DNA of 64,000 nt, taken from Paenibacillus_E sp042676385. Its GTDB lineage: Bacteria; Bacillota; Bacilli; Paenibacillales; NBRC-103111. Position numbers and translations under genes: made by a program. The notes below the pieces were generated by a model that was not told the origin of the DNA, did no database searches, and saw only the letters and a list, made by a program, of their open reading frames with translations. Positions 1 through 7,509 of the stretch are shown here, one piece after another. Each line of letters starts with the position of its first letter. The first letter of the stretch is position 1. Location: positions 1 to 64,000 of the forward strand of contig NZ_JBHTHA010000010.1 in NCBI RefSeq assembly GCF_042676385.1, in the 5' to 3' direction.

Positions 1-54
1 TGCCTTCGCCATTCGGGACTTGAACCCTATAGATAGCGCCCATGCTGGGCGCAC
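1..54 (-). ncRNA. Group IIC intron, 5' end of domain I (truncated by window edge)
   Basis: Read on the minus strand, the sequence starts GTGCGCCCAGCATGGGCGC and continues through a TATAGGGTTCAAGTCCCGAA stretch to GGCGAAGGCA at the window edge. From memory this follows the start of the Oceanobacillus iheyensis group IIC intron (GUGUGCCCGGCAUGGG..., then UAUAGGGU..AGUCCCGAA, then GUGAAGGCA) with the same spacing. Group IIC introns are known to insert just 3' of rho-independent terminator hairpins, and that is what is seen here: the hairpin at 60-92 ends six bases before the intron start. The rest of the ribozyme and any reverse transcriptase would lie left of the window. The exact 5' base (54 or 56) is uncertain. 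Confidence 0.72.
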
Positions 55-58
55 ACGC

Positions 59-93
59 AAAGAGACCATGGAATCAATCTCCATGGTCTCTTC
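59..93 (-). terminator. Rho-independent terminator of the nitroreductase gene
   Basis: Perfect 12-bp stem AAGAGACCATGG / CCATGGTCTCTT around a short loop, lying 12 bases past the stop of the minus-strand nitroreductase gene. It lacks a long U tract of its own because the group IIC intron begins almost at once after it. Confidence 0.75.
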
Positions 94-104
94 TTCATAA
101 ACGA

Positions 105-779
105 TTATGCCCATTCAACCACTTCAGAAAGCGATCGTCTCGTCTTCTCACGAGGCTCTCTGACCCGGTAGCCGAATGCAGCCATACAGGAAACGCCATA
201 ATTCCCTTTCAGTAAGCCTTCATCCTTCAAGATTTGCTCCACTTGTTCTTTATCAAAGCCTTCGATCGGACAAGAATCGATCCCAATTTGTGCAGCAGCC
301 GTCATCATATTGCCCAACGCAATGTAGGTTTGCCGGCTTCCCCATTCAAACATCGCCCGCTCATTATCGATCAGCTTGAAATCGTCGGCCAAGAAGTTTC
401 GGTACATCTCTCCCTTGCCTTTCTGCACATCCTCAGGAAGCTGCTGAACCTCTTTCATCATATATTGAATGTGTTCAGAATCAGCAACCAAATCGGCTTT
501 CGTACGCGATAAAAGAACAACAAAGTGACTGGAAGTCGGCAGTTGTTTCTTCGCACCCCATGTTACCGGCAGCAGTTTTTCCCGAATTGCCGGATTCTGA
601 ATGACAAGGAACTTCCATGGCTCAAAGCCGAAGGAGCTCGGCGACAGCCGTCCTGTCTCGAGGATAAAGGCAAAATCGTCCTCGCTGATTTTACGGTCCG
701 CAAGAAATTCTTTGCAGGCATGCCTAAATGCGTATGCCTTGAGTATTTGCTCTTTGACGCTAGAAGTCGCTATGTTCAT
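105..779 (-). CDS. NAD(P)H-dependent nitroreductase-family oxidoreductase
   Basis: A 224-residue flavin (FMN) oxidoreductase of the NfsB/YfkO nitroreductase family, which reduces nitro compounds or quinones using NAD(P)H in the cytoplasm; family length is about 200-230. The N-terminal stretch with FRHACKEF is the usual R-x-S/A-x-R/K-x-F FMN phosphate-binding area, followed by a LSPSSFGFEPWKF segment (the S-S-x-x-x-x-P-W/F FMN-contact motif). The C-terminal part carries the IGIDSCPIEGFD motif typical of this family. Start chosen at 779 because AGGA lies 8 bases upstream; an ATG at 788 has worse spacing. Monocistronic, with its own terminator. The natural substrate cannot be told from sequence. 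Confidence 0.85.
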   Translation of the reverse strand: MNIATSSVKEQILKAYAFRHACKEFLADRKISEDDFAFILETGRLSPSSFGFEPWKFLVIQNPAIREKLLPVTWGAKKQLPTSSHFVVLLSRTKADLVADSEHIQYMMKEVQQLPEDVQKGKGEMYRNFLADDFKLIDNERAMFEWGSRQTYIALGNMMTAAAQIGIDSCPIEGFDKEQVEQILKDEGLLKGNYGVSCMAAFGYRVREPREKTRRSLSEVVEWA

Positions 780-910
780 TATGATCATCCTATCCTATAG
801 TATCTATGTGATTCAGCGTGGTGCATCACAAGATCATTATAGATGGAAACATACAACCGCGTAAGTACGCACATTCTTGTTGCCAAGTATCATGTATGAT
901 ACTTAGTGTT

Positions 911-1066
911 TGATCGATTATTCCAGCCAGATAAGACGGAAAAACGGTGTTAATGCCTTATATTCGAGGATTTCTGGAGGCAACCCATGACGTTAACGCG
1001 GAAAATCCGTTTTAAACTACTCGATTATCCTAAATCCTTCAATATAAGACGGAAAAACGGTGTTAA
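911..1066. repeat. Degenerate intergenic repeat, two exact 23-bp copies
   Basis: The 329 bases between the nitroreductase and the unknown gene at 1108 hold no gene. An exact 23-bp direct repeat with core AAGACGGAAAAACGGTG occurs at 931-953 and 1044-1066. Each is preceded by a TCGATTAT block (913-920 and 1021-1028), and a degenerate middle copy (CGCGGAAAATCCGTTTTAA) lies near 996-1015. This looks like a short array of a dispersed intergenic repeat unit rather than coding sequence. Confidence 0.6.
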
Positions 1067-1107
1067 AGCTCCCCGTCGAGAAACAGCTGCCAAAAAAACT
1101 GATCATG

Positions 1108-1890
1108 CTACGCTGGCCGGATTCTTCCGCCTTCCTTCACAAGCCATTCGCCAGTTTCCCAATCCGACGGTATCCCATCCGTTCGTTTATAGTACAAATC
1201 CATGCGGAATACGACCTTATCGCGCCACGGCGAGTCGATCAGAACGCTCCTGAAAATATCCGCTAAGCCAGGAATCGCAAAGCCGGCCGGAGCAGGGAAT
1301 AGTTCCTCGAGCTCTTGCCTCGATACGTCGGTAACTAAAGCAAACTGAAGAATAGGCAGGGTTGCATAGCTGTCGTATACCCATTCAAATTTTGGTGTAC
1401 GTATGACGGAAAAGTCTGTGATCTCGTGCACAAACTCTTGCTCAGCAGCCGGAATGATAAATGGCCAATCTTCACCTGGATAACCATATATATTCGTAAA
1501 TCGGGCAAGTCTGCACTCTAATGAGTCCCATTCTGATTTTGGACAAAGAGACACGGGTAGGTTAATTCCCGAATGGTCGAGGTCAATAAGATGTCCTTTA
1601 AGACGGGTATAGAGTTCGCCAATTTCTATGACATTCGGATTCGGAGTAGCGATAGCAGGTTCACTAATGACTTCTTCTGAAGCGGCTGTTTTCAAAAGAA
1701 TGCTAGGGAAATGAACGCCTCCGTTTTGAAATGAAGTAACCGGCAGCATCCCCTCCGGGGCTAAGCCTGGTTGTAAACCACTACGACAACTTTGGATGTC
1801 GATGATCAGCGCTCTGAATATTTGATACCATTCATGTTCACATCGACGCTGATTCGGAAATGCCATTATGATTTTCTGGAGACGCTGCAT
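1108..1890 (-). CDS. Hypothetical protein (260 aa), second gene after AraC regulator
   Basis: I do not recognise this protein. It is 260 residues, soluble, with no signal peptide or membrane segment, rich in Trp, Pro and acidic residues, with several aromatic patches (EDWPFIIP, FEWVYDSYATLP, WRDKVVFRMDLYYK) suggesting a compact alpha/beta fold. A strong GGGGGGGAAG Shine-Dalgarno lies before the ATG at 1890. It begins 21 bases after the stop of the AraC/GyrI-like gene, so the two are probably co-transcribed and it may act with, or be controlled by, that regulator. No catalytic motif could be assigned. Confidence 0.6.
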   Translation of the reverse strand: MQRLQKIIMAFPNQRRCEHEWYQIFRALIIDIQSCRSGLQPGLAPEGMLPVTSFQNGGVHFPSILLKTAASEEVISEPAIATPNPNVIEIGELYTRLKGHLIDLDHSGINLPVSLCPKSEWDSLECRLARFTNIYGYPGEDWPFIIPAAEQEFVHEITDFSVIRTPKFEWVYDSYATLPILQFALVTDVSRQELEELFPAPAGFAIPGLADIFRSVLIDSPWRDKVVFRMDLYYKRTDGIPSDWETGEWLVKEGGRIRPA

Positions 1891-1911
1891 GTCTTCCCCC
1901 CCTGTATGTGC

Positions 1912-2817
1912 CTATGCCTTCACTTTAATAGGGATATAAATGTCCATTTGGACAAGATCATTTCCGGGATGACAGCGCGCATCATAAAGCTCGAACTCCG
2001 AGCTGCCGGCGTGTTCATAGCCGGAATGCGGGAACCATTCCTCGAAGATAGCCTTCCACGTGCTTTGGATCGAAGCGCTGAATTGATCCGGAGTTACTTT
2101 CGGCGACGTGAATACCGCATAGGTTTCTTCAGGAAATTCCCTGCATATCAAACCTGCCGGAACTTGATCAGTACGCGTCACTTCCATGCCGATCAGGTAC
2201 GAGAAAGTTCCCGTTTCCATATTAAAATCGGTGCAAATCCCCAGCTCAACAGGAGAATCCGCATGCACCCGATTAGGGATAGCCGCTCCCTTGTTCTCCT
2301 GCAAATATTCTTGCCAAAAAGCAGGGATCTCTTGCAGATTTTTCCCATCCATGCTACTTGTCTTTAACTCATAGCCAATCAATGTAAAAGCCGGTTTCCG
2401 TACGATGACATAGTCCATTTGAATGCCTCCCAGATATGGATTAAATCTTTTTTGCAGCACATTCGCTTTCGGATATTGGGGAGGGTGAATTTCTCGTTTG
2501 CGATATTCAGCCGGTGACATGGCAAACATCCTCTTAAACGCGCGGGTGAAATTCTCATGAGACTGAAAGCCGTTGTCGAGGGCGATCTCGAGCAGCTTTT
2601 TATCGGTATGTGCGATTTGGTAAGCCGCTTCGGCCAATCTCCTCTTTCTTACGTAATCCATCACAGAGTCTCCTACGATACTTTGAAACACTCTATGAAA
2701 ATGAAATTCGGAGAAGCAGGCCACCTGCGCTAATCTCGCCACTGATAAATGATCCGCCCGATGATTTTCAATGAACTCAATCGTCCGTTGAATCTGGCCG
2801 TAATAATCTTCGCCCAT
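1912..2817 (-). CDS. AraC-family regulator with GyrI-like effector-binding domain
   Basis: A 301-residue transcription factor. The N-terminal ~110 residues hold the two AraC helix-turn-helix motifs (LSVARLAQVACFSEFHFHRV near 24-43 and LLEIALDNGFQSHENFTRAF near 75-94, then the conserved MSPAEYRK). The C-terminal ~160 residues, from MDYVIVRKPAFTLIG, look like the GyrI/AraC_E_bind small-molecule domain found in Rob and BltR-type regulators. Such proteins usually sense xenobiotics and switch on efflux or detoxification genes. GGGAGGAAC precedes the ATG. It is followed 21 bases downstream by an unknown gene. The ligand is unknown. Confidence 0.85.
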   Translation of the reverse strand: MGEDYYGQIQRTIEFIENHRADHLSVARLAQVACFSEFHFHRVFQSIVGDSVMDYVRKRRLAEAAYQIAHTDKKLLEIALDNGFQSHENFTRAFKRMFAMSPAEYRKREIHPPQYPKANVLQKRFNPYLGGIQMDYVIVRKPAFTLIGYELKTSSMDGKNLQEIPAFWQEYLQENKGAAIPNRVHADSPVELGICTDFNMETGTFSYLIGMEVTRTDQVPAGLICREFPEETYAVFTSPKVTPDQFSASIQSTWKAIFEEWFPHSGYEHAGSSEFELYDARCHPGNDLVQMDIYIPIKVKA

Positions 2818-2954
2818 CTAGTTCCTCCCCTTTATCTATACCTAGTGTATAGCGATTCGAAATTGTATGCTTGATATTTCTTGCTATTGTAACATGTACT
2901 TGAAGGTGCTTCATCCGGGAAATAAAGCATAGTTCCGACCAGCTTGCAAACAAG

Positions 2955-2990
2955 AAAAAACGTACCCTGAACTAGTGGAGTACGTTTTCT
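2955..2990 (-). terminator. Terminator of the GntR-linked ABC operon
   Basis: Inverted repeat AAAACGTAC / GTACGTTTT separated by 14 bases, with a T-rich tail when read on the minus strand. It lies about 26 bases past the stop of the solute-binding protein gene, the last gene of the minus-strand operon. Confidence 0.75.
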
Positions 2991-3015
2991 ATAAATTACT
3001 TGTTCATTGAATTCC

Positions 3016-4143
3016 TTATTTCAATTCAACTTTGATCAAGCCAGGATCTACTGCTTTCAACAGGCTGAGATCATGGTAAGAATCTGCTTTTGGAACTGTT
3101 TTTATATTCCCTACAGCTTTCAAATAGTCGCCGACAGGCGCGCCGTTACTGCCATTCACATACGTGTCATCCACCACCATCGCATACACGTTGCGATCCA
3201 TGATTTGCGTCAGTTCTTCCTCGCTCAAATGCAGTTCAGGCGCCAAAATTTTGATTGCATCTTTGCGGTTGATGTTGATATAGTCGGTCGCTTTTTTCAA
3301 AGCGGCGAGAATCGCTTTAATCGTGTTCGGATTTTTTTTGATATAATCGTCGGAAACCTGAATCGTCGTATGTACGCTCATCCAGTTGACATTGCCCTTT
3401 TTGTCCGGCAATTCGCTTTTGGTGCCGCTGAACAGGAACTTGCCTCCGCCTTGAATGGCTTTGGTGATGAACGGTTCCCAGCAGGCCATGGCATCAATAT
3501 CGCCTTTTTGCAGCGCGACAACGGCATCGCTCGGCGCCAAATTCACGTATTTAATTTTACTGACATCGACGCCAAGCTCTTTGCCCATGTTATCGATCGC
3601 AATCTTCACGTCGGCTCCGTTCGGTATCCCGATCGTTTTGCCTTCCAGATCTTTGGCGCTTTTGAGCTCCAATTTCTTAGAACCGACGACCGCTTGGGTA
3701 CCGGCAATTTGCGCCAAAGGAGCGACGATTTTGACAGGTACATTGGAAGACTTGAGGATAATATCCATGAAGTTCGTTTGAATGCTGACAGGCGCGCTGC
3801 CTCCGGCTACCATCGGTCCGATATCCGGGCCGCTTTCAATCAATTGGCTCGTTACGTTCAGTCCTGCTTCCTTAAAATAGCCGAGCTTATCCGCGATAAT
3901 TTGCTGGGAAGAAATTTGCGCATCGCGCACCCCGACCAGTGTTACATCTTTGGTCTCCGGAGTTATCACTGCCGCAGATGTTGCTGCGGCTGTAGCCGCT
4001 GGCGTTGCTGTTGCTGTTGCTGCCGCTGTGGCCGCAGGAGCTGTAGTAGTCGTTGCAGCTTCTTTTGAACCGCACGCTGCCAAAACCATAGCCGACGTTA
4101 CGATTAACGCTAAAGATTGAACCCATTTCCCTTTGTTTTTCAT
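3016..4143 (-). CDS. NitT/TauT-type ABC transporter substrate-binding lipoprotein
   Basis: A 375-residue lipoprotein: signal peptide with lipobox LAAC (Cys24), then a striking Ala/Thr-rich linker (about residues 27-60) and an SsuA/TauA/NMT1-like periplasmic-binding fold. Family marks are DAQISSQQIIADKLGYFKEAGL, the IPNGADVK segment after LEGKTIGI, and DAMACWEPF. Homologues bind sulfonates, taurine, nitrate or thiamine precursors; the ligand here is not readable. It is the last gene of a GntR-ATPase-permease-binding protein cluster, 53 bases after the permease. The opposite strand carries a 353-codon open frame, which is a coding-bias shadow. Confidence 0.88.
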   Translation of the reverse strand: MKNKGKWVQSLALIVTSAMVLAACGSKEAATTTTAPAATAAATATATPAATAAATSAAVITPETKDVTLVGVRDAQISSQQIIADKLGYFKEAGLNVTSQLIESGPDIGPMVAGGSAPVSIQTNFMDIILKSSNVPVKIVAPLAQIAGTQAVVGSKKLELKSAKDLEGKTIGIPNGADVKIAIDNMGKELGVDVSKIKYVNLAPSDAVVALQKGDIDAMACWEPFITKAIQGGGKFLFSGTKSELPDKKGNVNWMSVHTTIQVSDDYIKKNPNTIKAILAALKKATDYININRKDAIKILAPELHLSEEELTQIMDRNVYAMVVDDTYVNGSNGAPVGDYLKAVGNIKTVPKADSYHDLSLLKAVDPGLIKVELK

Positions 4144-4196
4144 TGGTTTCCCTCCGCCTATCGTCTCTTTTTTTGAGTGATCAACTGCAACCTTTT

Positions 4197-5078
4197 CTAC
4201 TTTTCAACGGCATCTCGCATGCCGCCCTTACGCCAAGCCAAGACCCTCCTTTCCAGGAGTTTCACCAGATAGGAAAACAAGCTGTAAGCTAAGCCAATGA
4301 GAATAATGGCGACAAACATATTGGAGATTTTAAAATAGTTCCTGGCATCGACAATGATATAGCCTAGCCCGGATTTGGCCCCCATCATTTCGGAAACGAT
4401 CAGTGCTGAAAAAGATAATCCCAGAGAGACGCGGGCTCCGACGATAAAATTCGGAATGGCCGACGGAATCAAGACGCGCATAAAAATTTGACGTTCAGAA
4501 GCACCCAAACTCATTGCTGATCGAATTAACGTCGATGGAACCGACTTAAATCCGTCGACCGTATAGACGAGGACAGGGACGAATGTCGTCCATGCAATGA
4601 GCAGAATTTTGGGAAACTCGCCAATCCCGAACCAGATTATGAACAGCGGCAGCAAAGCTAGCGCCGGTATGGGACTTACCAGATTGAGAATAGGGGACAT
4701 CCATCGTTCCACGCTACGGAATTTGCTCATCATGACGCCAATTACAACGGCGAACAGACAACCGATGACGAAGCCGGCAGCGATCCGAATCGAGCTGGAG
4801 ATCAGACTTTGCACGACGAGACCCGTCTTGGCTAATTCCCATGCGTCGACTAAGACAAGTGAAGGCGGCGGCAAAAAAAGCGGATTAAACCAGGCAAACT
4901 TCTCGTTACACCTGGAAAAAGCTTCCCATATGACGAAAAAGGTTAGAAATGGAAGCGTGTTCCATTTTTCAAGAAAGCCATTCCCGGTGTTTTTACGCTT
5001 ATTTGGCGTGACAATGCTCCTGGCTGGAGGCTGGATCAGCTCGCCATCCGCCATTACCGATGTGGATGTGTCGTTCAT
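4197..5078 (-). CDS. NitT/TauT-type ABC transporter permease
   Basis: A 293-residue inner-membrane permease of the SsuC/TauC/ThiX class (BPD_transp_1). It has an N-terminal cytoplasmic tail of about 35 residues, six predicted membrane helices, and the EAA-type loop (SAMSLGASERQIFMRVLIPSA) that docks on the ATPase. The stop of the ATPase gene and this start overlap as TGATG, with GGAGG upstream, so translation is probably coupled. A TTG one codon upstream is a possible alternative start. Confidence 0.88.
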   Translation of the reverse strand: MNDTSTSVMADGELIQPPARSIVTPNKRKNTGNGFLEKWNTLPFLTFFVIWEAFSRCNEKFAWFNPLFLPPPSLVLVDAWELAKTGLVVQSLISSSIRIAAGFVIGCLFAVVIGVMMSKFRSVERWMSPILNLVSPIPALALLPLFIIWFGIGEFPKILLIAWTTFVPVLVYTVDGFKSVPSTLIRSAMSLGASERQIFMRVLIPSAIPNFIVGARVSLGLSFSALIVSEMMGAKSGLGYIIVDARNYFKISNMFVAIILIGLAYSLFSYLVKLLERRVLAWRKGGMRDAVEK

Positions 5079-5821
5079 CAAACAGCCTCCTCTGCTTCAT
5101 CTTCCATTAGAATCCGTTCGATTCTATGCATGGCTTCGCCAAACCCGGCAGATTCAAAAGTTCGTGGATGTTCAATATTAACGGCAAACGTATCGGCAAT
5201 TTCGCCATCCTTCATCACGACCACACGGTCGGCCAAATAGACGGCTTCACTGATGCTGTGCGTAACGAAGAGAATCGTCGGCTTCAGCTTGGCACAAATT
5301 CTTCCGAGCTCTCTGCGCATCATGTCACGGGTCAAAATATCGAGTGCGCCGAACGGTTCATCCATGAGTAATATTTCAGGGGAACTCGCTAATGCCCTTG
5401 CGATCCCTACCCGCTGCTTCATGCCTCCGGACAACTCAGCCGGGTAATGATTTGCAACCTTTTCAAGCCCCACCAAATTTAGAAACTCCTTGCCGATTTC
5501 CTTGGCTTTAGCTCTCGTAATGCCTTGAACCTCAGGGCCGAATGAGATATTTTCGAGGACCGTATACCAGGGAAATAAAGCATGATCCTGGAACACCATC
5601 CCCCGTGACTTCGACGGTCCTTGAATGCGTTCCCCGTCTACTGAGATTGTGCCTTCGTCCGGAAGCAAGTAGCCCGCCACCATATTGAGGAGCGTTGACT
5701 TCCCACAGCCGCTGTGACCCAAAATACATATAAATTCATGGGCATGCACGGTCAAATCCACATTTTTCAAAACGGCGCGGTCCCCGTAGCTTTTCCCTAC
5801 ATGCTGGATCGTTAGTTTCAT
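5078..5821 (-). CDS. NitT/TauT-type ABC transporter ATP-binding protein
   Basis: A 247-residue ATPase of the SsuB/TauB class. Walker A GHSGCGKST is at 35-43, the Q-loop is in VFQDHALFPW near 77, the signature LSGGMKQR near 134, Walker B ILLMDEPFGALD near 153, and the H-loop in FVTHSISEA. It powers the permease encoded next. First ABC gene of the operon, starting 108 bases after the GntR regulator; the gap holds the palindromic operator at 5887-5900. GGGGTGAGG serves as ribosome binding site. Confidence 0.92.
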   Translation of the reverse strand: MKLTIQHVGKSYGDRAVLKNVDLTVHAHEFICILGHSGCGKSTLLNMVAGYLLPDEGTISVDGERIQGPSKSRGMVFQDHALFPWYTVLENISFGPEVQGITRAKAKEIGKEFLNLVGLEKVANHYPAELSGGMKQRVGIARALASSPEILLMDEPFGALDILTRDMMRRELGRICAKLKPTILFVTHSISEAVYLADRVVVMKDGEIADTFAVNIEHPRTFESAGFGEAMHRIERILMEDEAEEAV

Positions 5822-5886
5822 AACCTCACCCCTTTTTTATTTGCCTCATGACGACGTTGGATTCGACTTTGCGGTATCTCATACGA

Positions 5887-5900
5887 GATTGTATACAATC
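5887..5900. promoter_or_regulatory. Palindromic GntR/FCD-type operator upstream of ABC operon
   Basis: Perfect 14-bp palindrome GATTGTATACAATC in the gap between the GntR gene and the ATPase gene. The core TTGTATACAA is the type of site bound by FCD-class GntR regulators, and such a regulator is encoded just upstream. Binding is inferred. Confidence 0.65.
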
Positions 5901-5929
5901 CCGATTAAAAAAAATGTGATCTTTCATCG

Positions 5930-6619
5930 TTATTTCCTTACTCCTGCAAACCCTTTGGATTTGAAAATATCCGCTAACGAATTAGGCTGCGCATCCTTTT
6001 CTTCAAAATCCAGAAACAGCTCAATTTCACTCAAATGATCCACCATCAATCGTGCAGCTTGCTCTTCGTCCCCCTGCTTCATCGCTCGCAAAATTCGCTC
6101 ATGATCGTGACAGTATACGTTCTTCCTCATGCCATAAAATGCAATAATGACATAGGTAAGTGAAATCAGCTCTTCCAAGTATCGAAAGTAGTAGTAATTG
6201 CCGGCATACTCGCCGATTCGCAGATGAAACTCGCCAGTGATCCGCAGTGCCCCAAGCAAATCTCCCTGCAGATGCGCTTCATGCTCATCTTGCAAAAGCG
6301 TAAGGAGCTGAAAATGCTGAGCCTCGCTCATCGTTCGGCTAACCTTTCTGATGGCAGCTGACTCAAGCACTCTGCGCATTTCGAACACTTCTCTGGCTTC
6401 ATGGATCGAAGGACATGAGACGAACGTTCCTTTGTAAGGAATGACCGTCACCAGCTTCTCGCTGGCCAAACGCCGCAGTACATTGCGCACCGGCGTACGG
6501 CTTACGCCGAACGACTCCGCCAAAACATCTTCGACAAGCTGCATATTGGGCCGAAGCTTTTGCTCGATAATGGCATCCTTAATCGCCTTATACATGTCTG
6601 CTTCATTCGCTTGTAACAT
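5930..6619 (-). CDS. GntR-family regulator, FadR/FCD subgroup
   Basis: A 229-residue regulator. Residues about 5-70 form the winged helix (VLAESFGVSRTPVRNVLRRL then LVTVIPYKGTFV). Residues about 75-210 form the all-helical FCD ligand domain, with the metal-ligand pattern EFHLRIG near 128 and histidines in HDHERIL and VDHLSEIE. FCD regulators often sense small carboxylates. It lies upstream of, and in line with, the ABC importer and a perfect palindrome sits in the gap, so it probably represses that operon. Confidence 0.88.
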   Translation of the reverse strand: MLQANEADMYKAIKDAIIEQKLRPNMQLVEDVLAESFGVSRTPVRNVLRRLASEKLVTVIPYKGTFVSCPSIHEAREVFEMRRVLESAAIRKVSRTMSEAQHFQLLTLLQDEHEAHLQGDLLGALRITGEFHLRIGEYAGNYYYFRYLEELISLTYVIIAFYGMRKNVYCHDHERILRAMKQGDEEQAARLMVDHLSEIELFLDFEEKDAQPNSLADIFKSKGFAGVRK

Positions 6620-6890
6620 GGGAATACGTTCTCCTAACTCTTGTTGGTATTTGATTCAACTTGATGGTAATATACGACTTCACACAACGTCAATATACTT
6701 AACATTGAAAATAGTCTTTTTTAGCAATGACAACAAATTTAGGCTGTTTTTTTGTAGACGAAGATGAAATAAAGGGGGATGGCTTTGGAAATGTCTAAAA
6801 TCATGTGATTCAATATGACATACATTTGACTTAAAACTTCCGTCCGAGCAATTTTGCGTGTGTAGCGTCCTTTTTGGCCGCTATTCCACA
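6620..6890. other. Gene-free stretch upstream of the GntR gene
   Basis: About 270 bases without a supported gene. The right part next to 6619 should hold the GntR promoter. I see no repeat, RNA motif or remnant. A purine-rich AAAGGGGGATGG on the plus strand near 6773 is not followed by an open frame of useful length. Confidence 0.5.
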
Positions 6891-6892
6891 AA

Positions 6893-6930
6893 AAAAAGTC
6901 GAGCAGAGATCCCTCTCTACTCGACTTCTT
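6893..6930 (-). terminator. Terminator of the FAD oxidase / half-MFS operon
   Basis: Stem AAGTCGAG / CTCGACTT with an inner AGAG / CTCT pairing and a run of T on the minus strand, about 30 bases after the MFS stop. Confidence 0.85.
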
Positions 6931-6960
6931 AAAAGGATAGCCACAAGCCGGCGCAATCCT

Positions 6961-7503
6961 CTATCCCTTATTTCTTAGCGCTAAACGCCAAACAACCCAG
7001 CTGCTTATTCCATACAGCACAGCGCTGGCATAAAACAGCGCATTGATGGTCAACCAATCAATGATATAGCCGCCAACAATAACGGCAAATCCGGAAGCCA
7101 CGGATGTCCAGAAATGGAACGACCCTATGAATGCACCTCGCGCCCCCCGCTCAGTGTGGTCGGCAATTAGCTGCTTTTCGCTCATTTTTTGCATGGCATT
7201 GCAGGTGCCCATCAGCAGTTGGAGGATAAGGACCCATACATAGGACATCACCCATGGGAAGGCCAGCATAGCCACCATCATCCCCAAAGAGCTCGCGCTC
7301 ATAATACGTACGCCGTGCCGATCCAATTTCGGAGCCAGCCATTGCGAAACGGCGGCAGAGCTTATCGTAAACACTGCGAAAGCCAGCCCATATTTGGAAT
7401 AACTGTTCCCCAGGTTTTTCAAAAAAAGCAAGTAATACGGATAAATCATGCCCGCCGCCAGCGTAAAGATGCTTTGGGATCGAATCAGCCATTTCACATC
7501 CAT
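6961..7503 (-). CDS. Half-length MFS transporter protein (180 aa, six helices)
   Basis: A membrane protein of 180 residues that matches only the first half of an MFS transporter: about six hydrophobic helices with the loop 2-3 motif LDRHG after helix 2. Normal MFS proteins have 12 helices and 390-430 residues. No second half is visible downstream; a terminator follows at once. SD GGGGAG lies 9 bases before the ATG and overlaps the end of the preceding FAD oxidase gene (6-base gap), so it appears to be a genuine co-transcribed gene, not a random fragment. It may work as a dimer or be a truncation product. Confidence 0.7.
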   Translation of the reverse strand: MDVKWLIRSQSIFTLAAGMIYPYYLLFLKNLGNSYSKYGLAFAVFTISSAAVSQWLAPKLDRHGVRIMSASSLGMMVAMLAFPWVMSYVWVLILQLLMGTCNAMQKMSEKQLIADHTERGARGAFIGSFHFWTSVASGFAVIVGGYIIDWLTINALFYASAVLYGISSWVVWRLALRNKG

Positions 7504-7509
7504 CAGCGG

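Noticed and set aside
1..30. tRNA-like GGGTTCAAGTCCC on the minus strand
   Set aside because: It resembles a T-arm, but no acceptor stem or CCA follows, and the longer context fits a group IIC intron much better.
3007..4068. 353-codon open frame on the plus strand
   Set aside because: Lies fully antisense to the substrate-binding lipoprotein gene, which has a signal peptide, family motifs and a terminator. The shadow has a Cys/Arg-rich tail from the repetitive Ala/Thr linker.
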